Shown: positions 24,896 to 33,320 of the stretch, in pieces
How the letters are laid out: the number at the start of each line of letters is the position of its first letter
How positions within the stretch are numbered: the first letter of the stretch is position 1
From: Pandoraea sp. PE-S2T-3
Lineage (GTDB): Bacteria > Pseudomonadota > Gammaproteobacteria > Burkholderiales > Burkholderiaceae
Assembly: GCF_002179965.1 (NCBI RefSeq)
Contig: NZ_NGUQ01000015.1
Span: forward strand, 434,001 to 498,000
Reading direction: 5' to 3'
Length of the DNA stretch: 64,000 bases
The notes under the pieces: generated by a model
Told to the model about the DNA's origin: nothing
What the model saw: the letters and a program-made list of their open reading frames with translations, nothing else
Databases searched by the model: none
Position numbers and translations under genes: made by a program

Positions 24896-25582
24896 TCAGC
24901 GCGAAGCACCGGGCGACCCGGCGGGGACGAGCGCCTGCAAACGGGTCTGCATGGCGTGCGTAAGGTGGTCCCAGACACTGCGCTGGGCCTCCTCGGGACG
25001 CCCGGCGGCGATGGCGTCGAAGATCGCAAGGTGTTCGCGAACTGCGGCGCGCGTGCGCTCGGCGTCGTAATGCGGGATGCGTTGCAGCGCCAGACCGTTC
25101 TGGGTGCGCAACGCGTGATAGGTCTCGACCAGCCGCACGTTGTCGGCAGCGGCAAACATCGCTTCGTGGAATTGCCAGCCCACGCGTTGCGTGATGTCGA
25201 CGTCGAGCGGCACGGCTTCGTCCTGCGCGTCGAGGGCGCGCAGGCGCTTGGCCACCTCCTCCAGCGCCGGGGTCACGCCCTTTTGCGCGGCGAGCCAGGC
25301 GGCCATGCCTTCGAGTGCGAGACGCACTTCATGAATCTCGCTCAGATCGCGCACCGACAACTGGCGCACGAAGGTGCCGCGCATCGGCACGATCTCCAGC
25401 AGGCCGTCGTTGGCAAGCGCCCGGATGGCCTCGCGCACGGGCGTGCGGCTGATGCCGAAGCGCTCGGACAGCGCGCGCTCGGAGAGGGCCTCTCCGGCGC
25501 GAATTTCGCCGGAAACGATCAGGGCGCGAATGGCGTTGTAGGCCGAATCGCTCAGGGCCGGGGTGCGTTGGGTCTGGTTCAT
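24896..25582 (-). CDS. GntR-family (FadR/FCD subfamily) transcription regulator
   Basis: This is a 228-residue regulator. The winged helix has SDSAYNAIRALIVSGEIRAG and LSERFGISRTPVREAIRALA. The FCD ligand domain has EIHEVRLALEGMAAWLA, the metal-site pattern WQFHEAMFAAADN and VREHLAIFDAIAAG. It precedes the symporter and ltaE on the same strand (52-base gap), so it likely controls its own operon. A palindrome overlaps the start region (25585-25596). The ATG at 25582 is preferred over an upstream TTG. Confidence 0.92.
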   Translation of the reverse strand: MNQTQRTPALSDSAYNAIRALIVSGEIRAGEALSERALSERFGISRTPVREAIRALANDGLLEIVPMRGTFVRQLSVRDLSEIHEVRLALEGMAAWLAAQKGVTPALEEVAKRLRALDAQDEAVPLDVDITQRVGWQFHEAMFAAADNVRLVETYHALRTQNGLALQRIPHYDAERTRAAVREHLAIFDAIAAGRPEEAQRSVWDHLTHAMQTRLQALVPAGSPGASR

Positions 25583-25584
25583 GA

Positions 25585-25596
25585 CTGGTATACCAG
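25585..25596. promoter_or_regulatory. GntR operator, perfect palindrome CTGGTATACCAG
   Basis: This 12-bp perfect dyad of the FadR-type TGG-N-CCA form lies two bases before the gntR start codon. Binding there would cover the ribosome site as well as the promoter, which fits autorepression of gntR-symporter-ltaE. Confidence 0.65.
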
Positions 25597-25597
25597 C

Positions 25598-26319
25598 AAA
25601 AAACAATTTACCGGTCAACGCGAAAATCTGTGAACGGGGGCCTTTTGCGGGTAAACGATGACCCGGCGGGCGGCCTTATCGGCAACTCATCGGCAACGAC
25701 GCCACACGACTGCCCCCGGCATGTCGCTCAGTGACGTGTTGCTCCGCAGCATCATGTGCCCCGCAATTCAGTGAACGATTAAATTACAGTTTATTAATTG
25801 AAAAACTCGGTAATCCCTTATCCGGCTGTGAAATCACGAATATCGAATCACACTCAGTTTTATTGACCAAAACCAGAAGAAATCGCACCAAAAATGGGCC
25901 TAACAATTGCTTGACGCGCCTAATTCACGCGCGTACATTCCGCCACGAATCAATCATCAGGGGACACCCCAATTGGACAGTTGTAGTTGCCCGTTACCGC
26001 TTGAACGGTAGATCCCGGCCCGACGTCCGTCCCTTTTGGTCGCCGTCTCGCCGGAGTGCGAGAGGTGCGCCATATCTGCGCTCAGTTGATTTACACCGGA
26101 AGCCTTTCCGGTTCGGCTGACCAGATCCCCGCCTTCCCCAGATCGTCATGCGCTTGAAGTCTGCTTGCCTGTAACGGCAAGTCGAGACTTGTGCGCGTGT
26201 TCACCGTGAACGCTTGCAAGCTGCTGCGCCGATGCCGGTCGCGGCAGCGCGGCGTGCGCACGTTCTTGCCCGCGAGTCACCGCTGCTATCCAACGGTTCC
26301 TTAGCTTAAGGAGAAATCG
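25598..26319 (+). promoter_or_regulatory. Long structured region upstream of the RND efflux operon
   Basis: This stretch of over 700 bases has no convincing gene. The first 350 bases are AT-rich relative to the surroundings; a 129-codon frame at 25731-26120 has no recognisable domain and no ribosome site. From 26095 the sequence is dense in dyads. They are ACCGGAA/TTCCGGT (26095-26112), CTTGCC/GGCAAG (26165-26182), AAGTC/GACTT (26180-26191), GTTCAC/GTGAAC (26200-26212) and GCTTGCAAGC (26213-26222). These may fold as a transcribed leader before the small ORF at 26320. No known riboswitch class was recognised. Confidence 0.4.
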
Positions 26320-26478
26320 ATGCCCGACCCTGACAGTTGCTTATGTCGGTCGCATGTCATTGACACATACGCACTTCAAATCACCTTTAAACCGGAAATT
26401 CCTTCGAATTACCGGCAGGTATTGCGTCGCGTGACGAATCACGATTTACGTTGCCGGATTAAATTCCGACTGACGTGA
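26320..26478 (+). CDS. 52-codon ORF with strong ribosome site, candidate leader peptide
   Basis: Reading from the ATG at 26320 gives 52 codons ending TGA at 26478. The product starts MPDPDSCLCRSHVIDTYALQ and ends DLRCRIKFRLT. It has three Cys (7, 9, 45) and two His, no signal peptide and no membrane segment. The ribosome site AAGGAG, 7 bases before the ATG, is one of the best in the window and better than that of the pump genes after it. It ends 12 bases before a 10-bp hairpin and 66 bases before the efflux adaptor gene. No family is recognised. It could be a metal- or stress-responsive leader peptide or a small protein in its own right. Confidence 0.5.
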   Translation: MPDPDSCLCRSHVIDTYALQITFKPEIPSNYRQVLRRVTNHDLRCRIKFRLT

Positions 26479-26490
26479 CCCGACTCGTCT

Positions 26491-26528
26491 TTCACGTGAG
26501 CGCAATGCCATTGCCTCCCTCACGTGAA
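26491..26528 (+). promoter_or_regulatory. Strong hairpin between small ORF and efflux adaptor gene
   Basis: A perfect 10-bp inverted repeat (TTCACGTGAG/CTCACGTGAA) encloses 18 bases that contain a nested 5-bp stem (GCAAT/ATTGC). The right arm ends 16 bases before the adaptor ATG, so the fold could shield or expose the ribosome site. The run after it is A-rich rather than T-rich, so it is not a simple terminator on the plus strand. Confidence 0.6.
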
Positions 26529-26544
26529 AAAAGAGATTCGGGAA

Positions 26545-27708
26545 ATGAACAAAATCCATCTATCGGGCGCGAACAAACGGATTGCCCTCGCCGGCCTCGG
26601 CGTGATCGCAACGCTCGCCCTCTCGGTCGAAGCCGTACGCTGGATGTCGACGACCAGCCACGCTTCCGTCAAGTCCGACGCCGCCGAGCACGCCATCGTG
26701 CTCCGCGATGGCGATAAGTACGTCGTGCCCCCTGACTCGGCGTTGCGCTCCCGGTTGAGCGTTGCCGCCGTGGGCCTGCGCGACGAGCCGCGCATGGTGC
26801 AATTGCCCGCCACCGTCGAAGCCGACCCCGCACGCACCGCCAACATCCTGCCGCCGGTGGCCGGTCGCATCGTCGAGCTCAAGGTTCATCTCGGCGATCA
26901 CGTCACGAAAGGCCAGCCGCTGCTGACCATCGACTCGGGCGATCTGGCACAGGCTTGGTCCGACAACGACAAGGCACGCGACGCCTTCACCCACGCGGGC
27001 ACGACGCTCAAGCGCGTGCAGGGCCTGCGCGATGCGGGCGCGGGTGCTGCGAAGGATCTGGAACAAGCGCAAAGCGACTACACGCAAGCGCAAGCCGAAC
27101 TCACCCGCTCAGAGACCCGCCTGCGCGGCATCGGTGCCGACGCGCACACGCGCGGCCGTCAACTCACGCTGGTCGCCCCGTACGCCGGCACGATCACCGC
27201 ACTGTCGACGTCTCAGGGCGGCTATGCCAACGACCTGACCGCGTCGCTCATGACCGTGTCCAATCTGGATTCCGTCTGGGTGACTGCCAACGCCCCCGAG
27301 AGCAACGTCGCGCTGATCGCCAAGGACCAGCCGGTCGACGTGGTCTTTCAGGCGTATCCGGGCCAGACGTGGCACGGCAAGGTGAGCTTCGTGAGTGAAG
27401 TGCTCGATCCCGACACGCGCCGCGCCAAGGTGCGCATCGCGTTCCCCAACACCGACGGCCGTCTCAAGCCGAACATGTTTGCAACGGCGACGTTTGCCGT
27501 GCCCCAACAGCGCTCGGTCTTCGTGCCGAATTCGGCGCTGATCATGAACAACGACAGCACCGTGGTGTGGGTCGAAGTCGCCCCGTGGACCTTCGTCAAG
27601 CGCACGGTGCAGCCGGGTTACGGCGAGCCGGACGGTGCGCGCGTCGGCGCCGGGCTGACGGCAGGCGATCGCATCGTCGTCAAGGGCGGGGTACTGCTCA
27701 ATGATTAA
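26545..27708 (+). CDS. Periplasmic adaptor (membrane fusion) protein of HME-RND efflux, CzcB-like
   Basis: This is a 387-residue adaptor. It has an N-terminal membrane anchor (RIALAGLGVIATLALSVEAV) and lipoyl halves (ILPPVAGRIVELKVHLGDHV and TLVAPYAGTITALSTSQGGY). A helical hairpin rich in Ala/Gln/Lys lies between them, followed by beta-barrel and membrane-proximal domains (VDVVFQAYPGQTWHGKVSFV). The ATG at 26545 is chosen; a GTG at 26524 would sit inside the hairpin. It overlaps the RND gene by 8 bases. The short form lacks an obvious His-rich metal-binding N-terminal extension. Confidence 0.88.
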   Translation: MNKIHLSGANKRIALAGLGVIATLALSVEAVRWMSTTSHASVKSDAAEHAIVLRDGDKYVVPPDSALRSRLSVAAVGLRDEPRMVQLPATVEADPARTANILPPVAGRIVELKVHLGDHVTKGQPLLTIDSGDLAQAWSDNDKARDAFTHAGTTLKRVQGLRDAGAGAAKDLEQAQSDYTQAQAELTRSETRLRGIGADAHTRGRQLTLVAPYAGTITALSTSQGGYANDLTASLMTVSNLDSVWVTANAPESNVALIAKDQPVDVVFQAYPGQTWHGKVSFVSEVLDPDTRRAKVRIAFPNTDGRLKPNMFATATFAVPQQRSVFVPNSALIMNNDSTVVWVEVAPWTFVKRTVQPGYGEPDGARVGAGLTAGDRIVVKGGVLLND

Positions 27709-30700
27709 CCGCCTCATTACCTTCTGCCTGCACAAGCGTGTCGTCATCTGGGTGGTGGCGCTGCTCGTGGCTGCCTTCGGCTGGTACAGCTGGACGCAAA
27801 TGGCCGTCGAAGCCTACCCGGACATCGGCGACGTGACCGCGCAGGTCACCACGCAAGCCCCCGGCCTTGCGGCCGAGGAAATCGAACAACAGATCACCGT
27901 GCCGCTGGAGCGTGCGCTGGGTGGTACGCCCGGCGTGGTGTCGATGCGCTCGTCGTCGACGTTCGGCCTGTCGCTCATCACGCTGGTGTTCCGCGACGGC
28001 GTCGAAGACTACTGGGCCCGTCAACGGATCAACGAACGCATTGCAGGCGTCACGCTGCCCTCGGGCATCACGCCGGGACTCGACCCGGTGACCGGCCCGG
28101 CGGGCGAAATCTATCGCTACACGCTGGAGTCGGATACCAAGAACCTGATGGAGTTGTCCGAGCTTCAGCGCTGGGTCGTGATCCCCGCGCTGCAACAGGT
28201 CGCGGGTGTGGTGAATGTCGACAACTTCGGCGGCTTCACCATGCAGTACCAGCTTGAACTCGACCCGGTGCAGTTGCAGCGCTACAGCATCGGTCTGAAC
28301 GACGTCACCACAGCCATCAACAACAACAGTGCCAACGCTGGCGGCAGCCGCATCTCGCGCGGCGAGCAGGGCTATGTGATTCGTGGCATCGGCATGGTGC
28401 ATTCGCTCACCGACCTCGGCAACATCGTGGTCACGCAGCGCAATGGCGTGCCCGTGCTGGTGAAGGATCTGGGGCGTCTGACGTACAGCCATCAGGAACG
28501 CGAAGGCATTCTCGGCAAGGACCACAATCCGGACACGATCGAAGGCATCGTCGAGATGCTCAAGTATCAGAACCCGTCCGAAACGCTCAAGGGCGTACAC
28601 GCGAAGGTTGAAGAACTGCGCAAGCAGCTTGAGCCGCAAGGCGTTCGTCTCGTGCCTTACATCGACCGCGACGACCTCGTGCAGAACACCATCCACAAGG
28701 TGTCGCACACTGTGGCTGAAGGCGTGGGTCTCGTGTGCATCGTGTTGATCCTGTTCCTCGGCAGCCCGCGCAGTGCGCTAATTGCCGCTGTGACGATTCC
28801 GCTCGCGCTCGTGGCCGTGTTCATCATGATGCACTTCACGAACATGCCGGCGAACCTGTTCTCGCTGGGGGCGATCGACTTCGGCATCATCGTCGACGGG
28901 GCCATTGTCGTGACTGAAGCGATCTTGCGACGGCGAGAAGCGGCACCCGAGGCCGTGCTCACCGAAGGCGACGTGCTGAGCGCGACCCTACAGGTGGCAC
29001 GCCCGATCCTGTTCGCCACGCTGATCATCATCACCGCCTACCTGCCGCTGTTCGCCTTCGAGCGCGCAGAAGCCAAGCTGTTCTCGCCGATGGCCTACAC
29101 GGTGGCCTACGCATTGGCCGGCGCCTTGCTGTGCACGTTCATGCTGATTCCCGGACTGGCGTACGTGGCACTGCGCAAACCGCGCAAGGTCTTCCACAAC
29201 GTGCCGCTTCAGCGCGCGCAGGCCGGCTTCCAGCGCTGGCTCGACAAGTTGCTGAACGCGCCCCGCATGGCCATTTCCATCGGTGTGTTCGCACTGGCGG
29301 CGGTGGTGGCGCTGGGCGCGACGACCGCTCGCGAATTCCTGCCCGATCTCGACGAAGGGTCGCTGTGGCTGCAAGTGCAATTGCCGTCGGGCCTCTCGCT
29401 CGACAAGGCCAGCGAGATGGCCAGCGAATTGCGCACGGTGCTGCTGAGCTTCCCCGAAGTGTCGTATGCCGTCACGCAGTTGGGGCGCAGCGACAGTCAG
29501 GCCGATCCGTGGACGCCGTCGCATATCGAAGCGCCGGTGGGGCTCAAGCCTTACGACACGTGGCCGCACGGGGAAACCAAGGCCGAGTTCGTCAGCAGGC
29601 TCAACGATCGTCTCAAGCAGATTCCGGGCATGTCGGTCGGCATCAGCCAGCCGATCATCGACGGCATCAACGACGCCGTGGGCGGGGCTCACAGCCCGCT
29701 GGTGATCCGCATCGTCGGCGACGATTTCAAGGAACTTCGCCGTATCGGCACCGAAGTCGTTGGCGTGCTCAAGCAAGTACCAGGCACGGCCGACGCGTCG
29801 ATCTTCGAAGAGCCGCCAATTCCGCAGATCGTGGTGAACGTGGATCGGGCTGCGGCTGCGCGGTATGGCATCAACGTGTCTGACGTGACGAATCTGATCC
29901 AGACCGCGATTGGCGGTGCGTCGGTGAGTCAGGTCTACGTGGGCGACCGCCAGTACAACGTGACCGTGCGCTTCCCGCCCAACACTCGCAATAGCCCCGA
30001 GACGCTGGGCAATCTGTTCGTCAATGCCCCGGGCGGTGCGCAGATTCCGTTGTCGGCACTCGCCAGCATTCGGTATCAGAGCGGTGAGGCGACCATCACG
30101 CACGACATGAGCAAGCGTGAGCTGATCGTTCGCATCGACTATGCGCAGCGCGGGCTGTCGGATTATCTGGCCGACGCCGAGAAGCGCATCGATGCCAACG
30201 TGAAGTATGACCACAGCAAGTACCAACTCGTGTGGGGCGGACAGTTCGAGAATCAGCAGCGGGCGCAGGCACGGCTCACGCTGATCATGGGGCTGGTGCT
30301 CGCGTTGATGCTGGTGTTCCTGTTCGCGGAATTCGGCAAGCTGCGTCAGGCTGCGTTGATTCTGGGCGTGGTGCCGCTGGCAACGCTGGGCGGCTTGATT
30401 GCCCTGCGGCTGACGGGCGAAACGTTGAATGTGGCGAGTGCGGTGGGCTTCATTGCGCTGTTCGGGGTGGCCGTGCAGAACGGCATCATCATGATTGCCA
30501 ACATCAACCGTGTGCGCGCGGAGGGGCTGGGCTTGCGTGAGGCGGTGATTGCAGGCGCGGTCGAGCGCTTCCGTCCGGTGCTGATGACGGCGACGGTCGC
30601 GACCGTGGGCATGTTGCCGGCGGCCATGGCCATTGGTGTCGGCACCGACGTGCAGCGCGCACTCGCCACCGTGGTGGTGGGCGGGTTGATCGTCGCCACG

Positions 30701-30808
30701 TTGCTGACGCTGTTCATTCTGCCGACCTATTACTACGTCCTCGAACGCTATATGGAGGAACGCGCCGCAAAGCGTGCCCTCCAAGCGGCCGAACCGGCAC
30801 AGGGGTAA
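27701..30808 (+). CDS. CzcA-family heavy-metal-type RND efflux pump
   Basis: This is a 1035-residue inner-membrane proton antiporter. Typical CzcA features are the N-terminal RVVIWVVALLVAAFGWYSW, EAYPDIGDVTAQVTTQAPGL and ITVPLERALGGTPGV. The TM4 motif DFGIIVDGAIVVTEAIL contains the D-D-E charged set of divalent-cation HME-RND pumps rather than the CusA pattern. The second half has FAEFGKLRQAALILGVVPLA and GFIALFGVAVQNGIIMI. The substrate is probably a divalent cation (Co, Zn, Cd, Ni class), but export of another compound cannot be excluded. It is co-transcribed with the adaptor and the outer-membrane factor. No czcRS-type two-component genes are nearby. Confidence 0.92.
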   Translation: MINRLITFCLHKRVVIWVVALLVAAFGWYSWTQMAVEAYPDIGDVTAQVTTQAPGLAAEEIEQQITVPLERALGGTPGVVSMRSSSTFGLSLITLVFRDGVEDYWARQRINERIAGVTLPSGITPGLDPVTGPAGEIYRYTLESDTKNLMELSELQRWVVIPALQQVAGVVNVDNFGGFTMQYQLELDPVQLQRYSIGLNDVTTAINNNSANAGGSRISRGEQGYVIRGIGMVHSLTDLGNIVVTQRNGVPVLVKDLGRLTYSHQEREGILGKDHNPDTIEGIVEMLKYQNPSETLKGVHAKVEELRKQLEPQGVRLVPYIDRDDLVQNTIHKVSHTVAEGVGLVCIVLILFLGSPRSALIAAVTIPLALVAVFIMMHFTNMPANLFSLGAIDFGIIVDGAIVVTEAILRRREAAPEAVLTEGDVLSATLQVARPILFATLIIITAYLPLFAFERAEAKLFSPMAYTVAYALAGALLCTFMLIPGLAYVALRKPRKVFHNVPLQRAQAGFQRWLDKLLNAPRMAISIGVFALAAVVALGATTAREFLPDLDEGSLWLQVQLPSGLSLDKASEMASELRTVLLSFPEVSYAVTQLGRSDSQADPWTPSHIEAPVGLKPYDTWPHGETKAEFVSRLNDRLKQIPGMSVGISQPIIDGINDAVGGAHSPLVIRIVGDDFKELRRIGTEVVGVLKQVPGTADASIFEEPPIPQIVVNVDRAAAARYGINVSDVTNLIQTAIGGASVSQVYVGDRQYNVTVRFPPNTRNSPETLGNLFVNAPGGAQIPLSALASIRYQSGEATITHDMSKRELIVRIDYAQRGLSDYLADAEKRIDANVKYDHSKYQLVWGGQFENQQRAQARLTLIMGLVLALMLVFLFAEFGKLRQAALILGVVPLATLGGLIALRLTGETLNVASAVGFIALFGVAVQNGIIMIANINRVRAEGLGLREAVIAGAVERFRPVLMTATVATVGMLPAAMAIGVGTDVQRALATVVVGGLIVATLLTLFILPTYYYVLERYMEERAAKRALQAAEPAQG

Positions 30809-30811
30809 AAC

Positions 30812-32302
30812 ATGACTTATCGTTATTCCGGGGCGCGCTGCGCCGTGGCGCTGGCAGCCGCGCTGTCGATGGCCGGATGTGCCGTCGGGCCCGATTTCAA
30901 AACGCCGGAAGCGCCTGCCAATGCGGGTTACACCGTCGACGCCCTGCCTGCGGGCACCACGTCGGCCGACACGACGGGCGGCAGCGCCCAGCGTTTTGTC
31001 TCCGGCATGGATATTCCTGCGCAGTGGTGGACGCTGTTCCACTCGCCCGAACTCGATGCCCTCGTGAAAGAGGCCATCGAACGCAATCCCGACATGGACG
31101 CGGCGCGAGCCGCGCTCAAGTCGGCCCACGAAGCAGTGCGAGTGCAGCAAGGCGACTTCTTCCCACAGGTCAATGCGTCGTTCGCTCCGACGCGCCAGCA
31201 AATCGCATCGCCGCTGGCGAGCCCGGCCGCCAGTGGTGACGATCTCTACAACCTGCACACGGCGCAGGTGTCCGTGTCGTACACGCTCGATCTGCTCGGC
31301 GCGAACCGGCGTCAGGTCGAATCGCTCATCGCGCAAGCGGATGCACAGCGCTTTGCACTGGAAGCGACGTATCTGACGCTGACCAGCAACGTGGTGGCCG
31401 CAGCCATTCAGGAAGCGTCGTTGCGTGGGCAATTGGCCGCTACGCAGGAGATCCTTGCGCTTCAGCAGCATTCGCTTGATCTGCTGCACAAACAGTACGA
31501 CTTGGGGCAGGTGGCGCAGGCTGACGTGGCGGCACAAGAAGCGTCGTTGGCACAGGCGCAGGCAGCGGTGCCGCCGCTGGAGAAGCAGCTCGCGCAACAG
31601 CGCGATGCGCTGGCCCGCTTGCTCGGGCGCATGCCGAACGAGCGCATCGGTGCGCAGTTCGATCTGAGTAGCTTGCAGTTACCCGAAGCGTTACCGGTCA
31701 GTTTGCCGTCGCAACTGGTCGAACAGCGTCCGGATGTGCGTTCCGCGCAGGCGCAGTGGCACGCGGCGGGTGCTGCGGTAGGCGTGGCCGTGGCCGCACG
31801 TCTGCCGAGCATTACGCTGAGTGCGAGCTACGGGGCGAGTGCCGAAATTGCCCGGGAACTGTTCAGCCCGGGCACGGCGTTCTGGACGCTGGCGGGTAGC
31901 CTGACGCAGCCGATCTTTGCTGGCGGTGCCCTGTTGCACAAGCAGCGCGGGGCCGAGGCGGCCTACGAGCAGGCAGGTGCGCAGTATCGCGGCACGGTGC
32001 TCACGGCGTTCCAGAATGTCGCTGACACGCTGCATGCCCTGCGCACGGATGCCGACGCCCTGAGTGCATCGCTCAATGCCGAGCGTGCGGCGAAGCGCAG
32101 TCTGACGATTGCCCAGAAGCAACTTGAACTGGGCGATATCAGCTACCTGACGCTGCTCAACGCTCAGCAGACGTATCAGCAGGCGCGTATTGCGTTGGTG
32201 CAGGCGCAGGCCAATCGCTACGCCGATACGGTGGCGCTGTTTCAGGCGGTCGGTGGCGGCTGGTGGCATCGCGACGATATGCAGACGGCTAAGGCGGGCT
32301 GA
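30812..32302 (+). CDS. NodT/OprM-family outer-membrane efflux lipoprotein
   Basis: This is a 496-residue outer-membrane channel. The signal peptide ends in lipobox LSMAGC (Cys22), followed by AVGPDFKTPEAP, typical of the NodT family. Two OEP repeats are seen: WWTLFHSPELDALVKEAIER...AARAALKSAHE, and LVEQRPDVRSAQAQWHAA...GALLHKQRGAEAAYEQ. Long Ala/Gln coiled helices follow each. It starts 3 bases after the RND gene and completes the tripartite pump. Confidence 0.93.
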   Translation: MTYRYSGARCAVALAAALSMAGCAVGPDFKTPEAPANAGYTVDALPAGTTSADTTGGSAQRFVSGMDIPAQWWTLFHSPELDALVKEAIERNPDMDAARAALKSAHEAVRVQQGDFFPQVNASFAPTRQQIASPLASPAASGDDLYNLHTAQVSVSYTLDLLGANRRQVESLIAQADAQRFALEATYLTLTSNVVAAAIQEASLRGQLAATQEILALQQHSLDLLHKQYDLGQVAQADVAAQEASLAQAQAAVPPLEKQLAQQRDALARLLGRMPNERIGAQFDLSSLQLPEALPVSLPSQLVEQRPDVRSAQAQWHAAGAAVGVAVAARLPSITLSASYGASAEIARELFSPGTAFWTLAGSLTQPIFAGGALLHKQRGAEAAYEQAGAQYRGTVLTAFQNVADTLHALRTDADALSASLNAERAAKRSLTIAQKQLELGDISYLTLLNAQQTYQQARIALVQAQANRYADTVALFQAVGGGWWHRDDMQTAKAG

Positions 32303-32409
32303 CGTCGCGACGACGCTTGCCTGAGGTTGACGTCATCGACGGTGTTACGATGCCGGCGCATGACGTCAACTGTGTTGCCAACGCTGTGGTGCTGACAGGA
32401 ATCACCGAA

Positions 32410-33054
32410 ATGATCGACTTCGCCGTACTGCCCTACTTCCTCGCCACCGTGGCGGTTCTCGTGGCCATTCCCGGCCCCAACACGATCTATGTGTCGACGG
32501 CGAGCGCGAGTCAGGGGTTCCGATACGGTCTGGCGTCGTGCTTCGGCGTGATGCTCGCGACGCTGGTGCATGTGGGTTTCGCGGCGGTCGGGCTCACGGC
32601 GCTGCTGATGGCGTCGCCGATTCTGTTCACGGCGATCAAGACGGTGGGGGCGGCGTATCTGGTCTATCTGGGCATCAAGGCCATCCGAAGCAAGGCGCAG
32701 CCCGACCCTGTCGACACCATGAAGGCGCCTGTACCTGCGCTTGGCGCGTCGGTGCGCAAGGGCTTTCTCGTCAATCTGCTGAACCCGAAGACGGGGTTGT
32801 TCATCGCGGCGTTCCTGCCGCAGTTCGTGAATGCTGCCGCTGGCAACGTCCCACTGCAAATCGTGACACTCGGGGTAATGCTCGTGGCAGTAGGCAGCGT
32901 GAGCGACGTGACATACGCCGCACTCGCCCGCACGATCGGCAAGGCCATCGCGAATCGGGGTGCCAAATCGGGCGCAGGCAAATACATCACCGGCCTGCTT
33001 TATATCGGCCTCGGCGCCGCCGCCATGGCGACGTCGAATGGTGCGGGGAAATAG
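32410..33054 (+). CDS. LysE/RhtB-family amino-acid exporter
   Basis: This is a 214-residue inner-membrane protein with six helices. The family start is seen as FLATVAVLVAIPGPNTIYVS, then GFRYGLASCFGVMLATLVHV, VGAAYLVYLGIKAIRSK, and the conserved KGFLVNLLNPKTGLFIAAFL. The ATG at 32410 has AGGAAT before it; the longer frame starts in non-conserved sequence. It lies 107 bases after the efflux operon and ends before a terminator. It may be an independent unit. The substrate is unknown; homoserine, threonine and lysine are common for the family. Confidence 0.88.
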   Translation: MIDFAVLPYFLATVAVLVAIPGPNTIYVSTASASQGFRYGLASCFGVMLATLVHVGFAAVGLTALLMASPILFTAIKTVGAAYLVYLGIKAIRSKAQPDPVDTMKAPVPALGASVRKGFLVNLLNPKTGLFIAAFLPQFVNAAAGNVPLQIVTLGVMLVAVGSVSDVTYAALARTIGKAIANRGAKSGAGKYITGLLYIGLGAAAMATSNGAGK

Positions 33055-33078
33055 GAGACACACGCCTCGCTACGTGAA

Positions 33079-33100
33079 AACAGCCGCTTGAGCGGCTGTT
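33079..33100 (+). terminator. Rho-independent terminator after the LysE gene
   Basis: A 9-bp perfect stem (AACAGCCGC/GCGGCTGTT, loop TTGA) begins 24 bases after the stop. It has A's before and a short T-run after, and could serve both directions. Confidence 0.75.
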
Positions 33101-33320
33101 TGGCGGTCGCTGACCGTGTGTATCGCCGGGCTTCCCCGTTCGACTGTCGTCCATCATCCTCTCGATCATTTCGGGAATGGTCTGGATTCGCGGCCTACCA
33201 TCCAACCTTGCCCCATAAGCACACGCGAAATGCCTCATGCGCGCCAGTGATCGGTCCCATCGATCACCTCACGTCCGGGCGTCATTGTGGGCGGGCTGTG
33301 CAAGCCGCAAACTATCGGGC
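33101..33320. other. Intergenic region, no gene recognised
   Basis: This is 220 bases between the terminator and the aconitase-like start. It probably holds the promoter for the latter, but no clear operator or -35/-10 pair was identified. Confidence 0.35.

Noticed and set aside
25731-26120. 129-codon ORF before the efflux operon
   Set aside because: There is no ribosome site, no recognisable domain, and it crosses a hairpin; better explained as upstream/leader DNA.
26519-26545. GTG at 26524 as the adaptor start
   Set aside because: It lies inside the right arm of the hairpin and lacks a ribosome site; the ATG at 26545 is more likely.
28988-31597. 869-codon open frame on the minus strand
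   Set aside because: It is antisense to the RND pump and outer-membrane factor genes; its composition (Arg/His/Gln) is that of a shadow frame.
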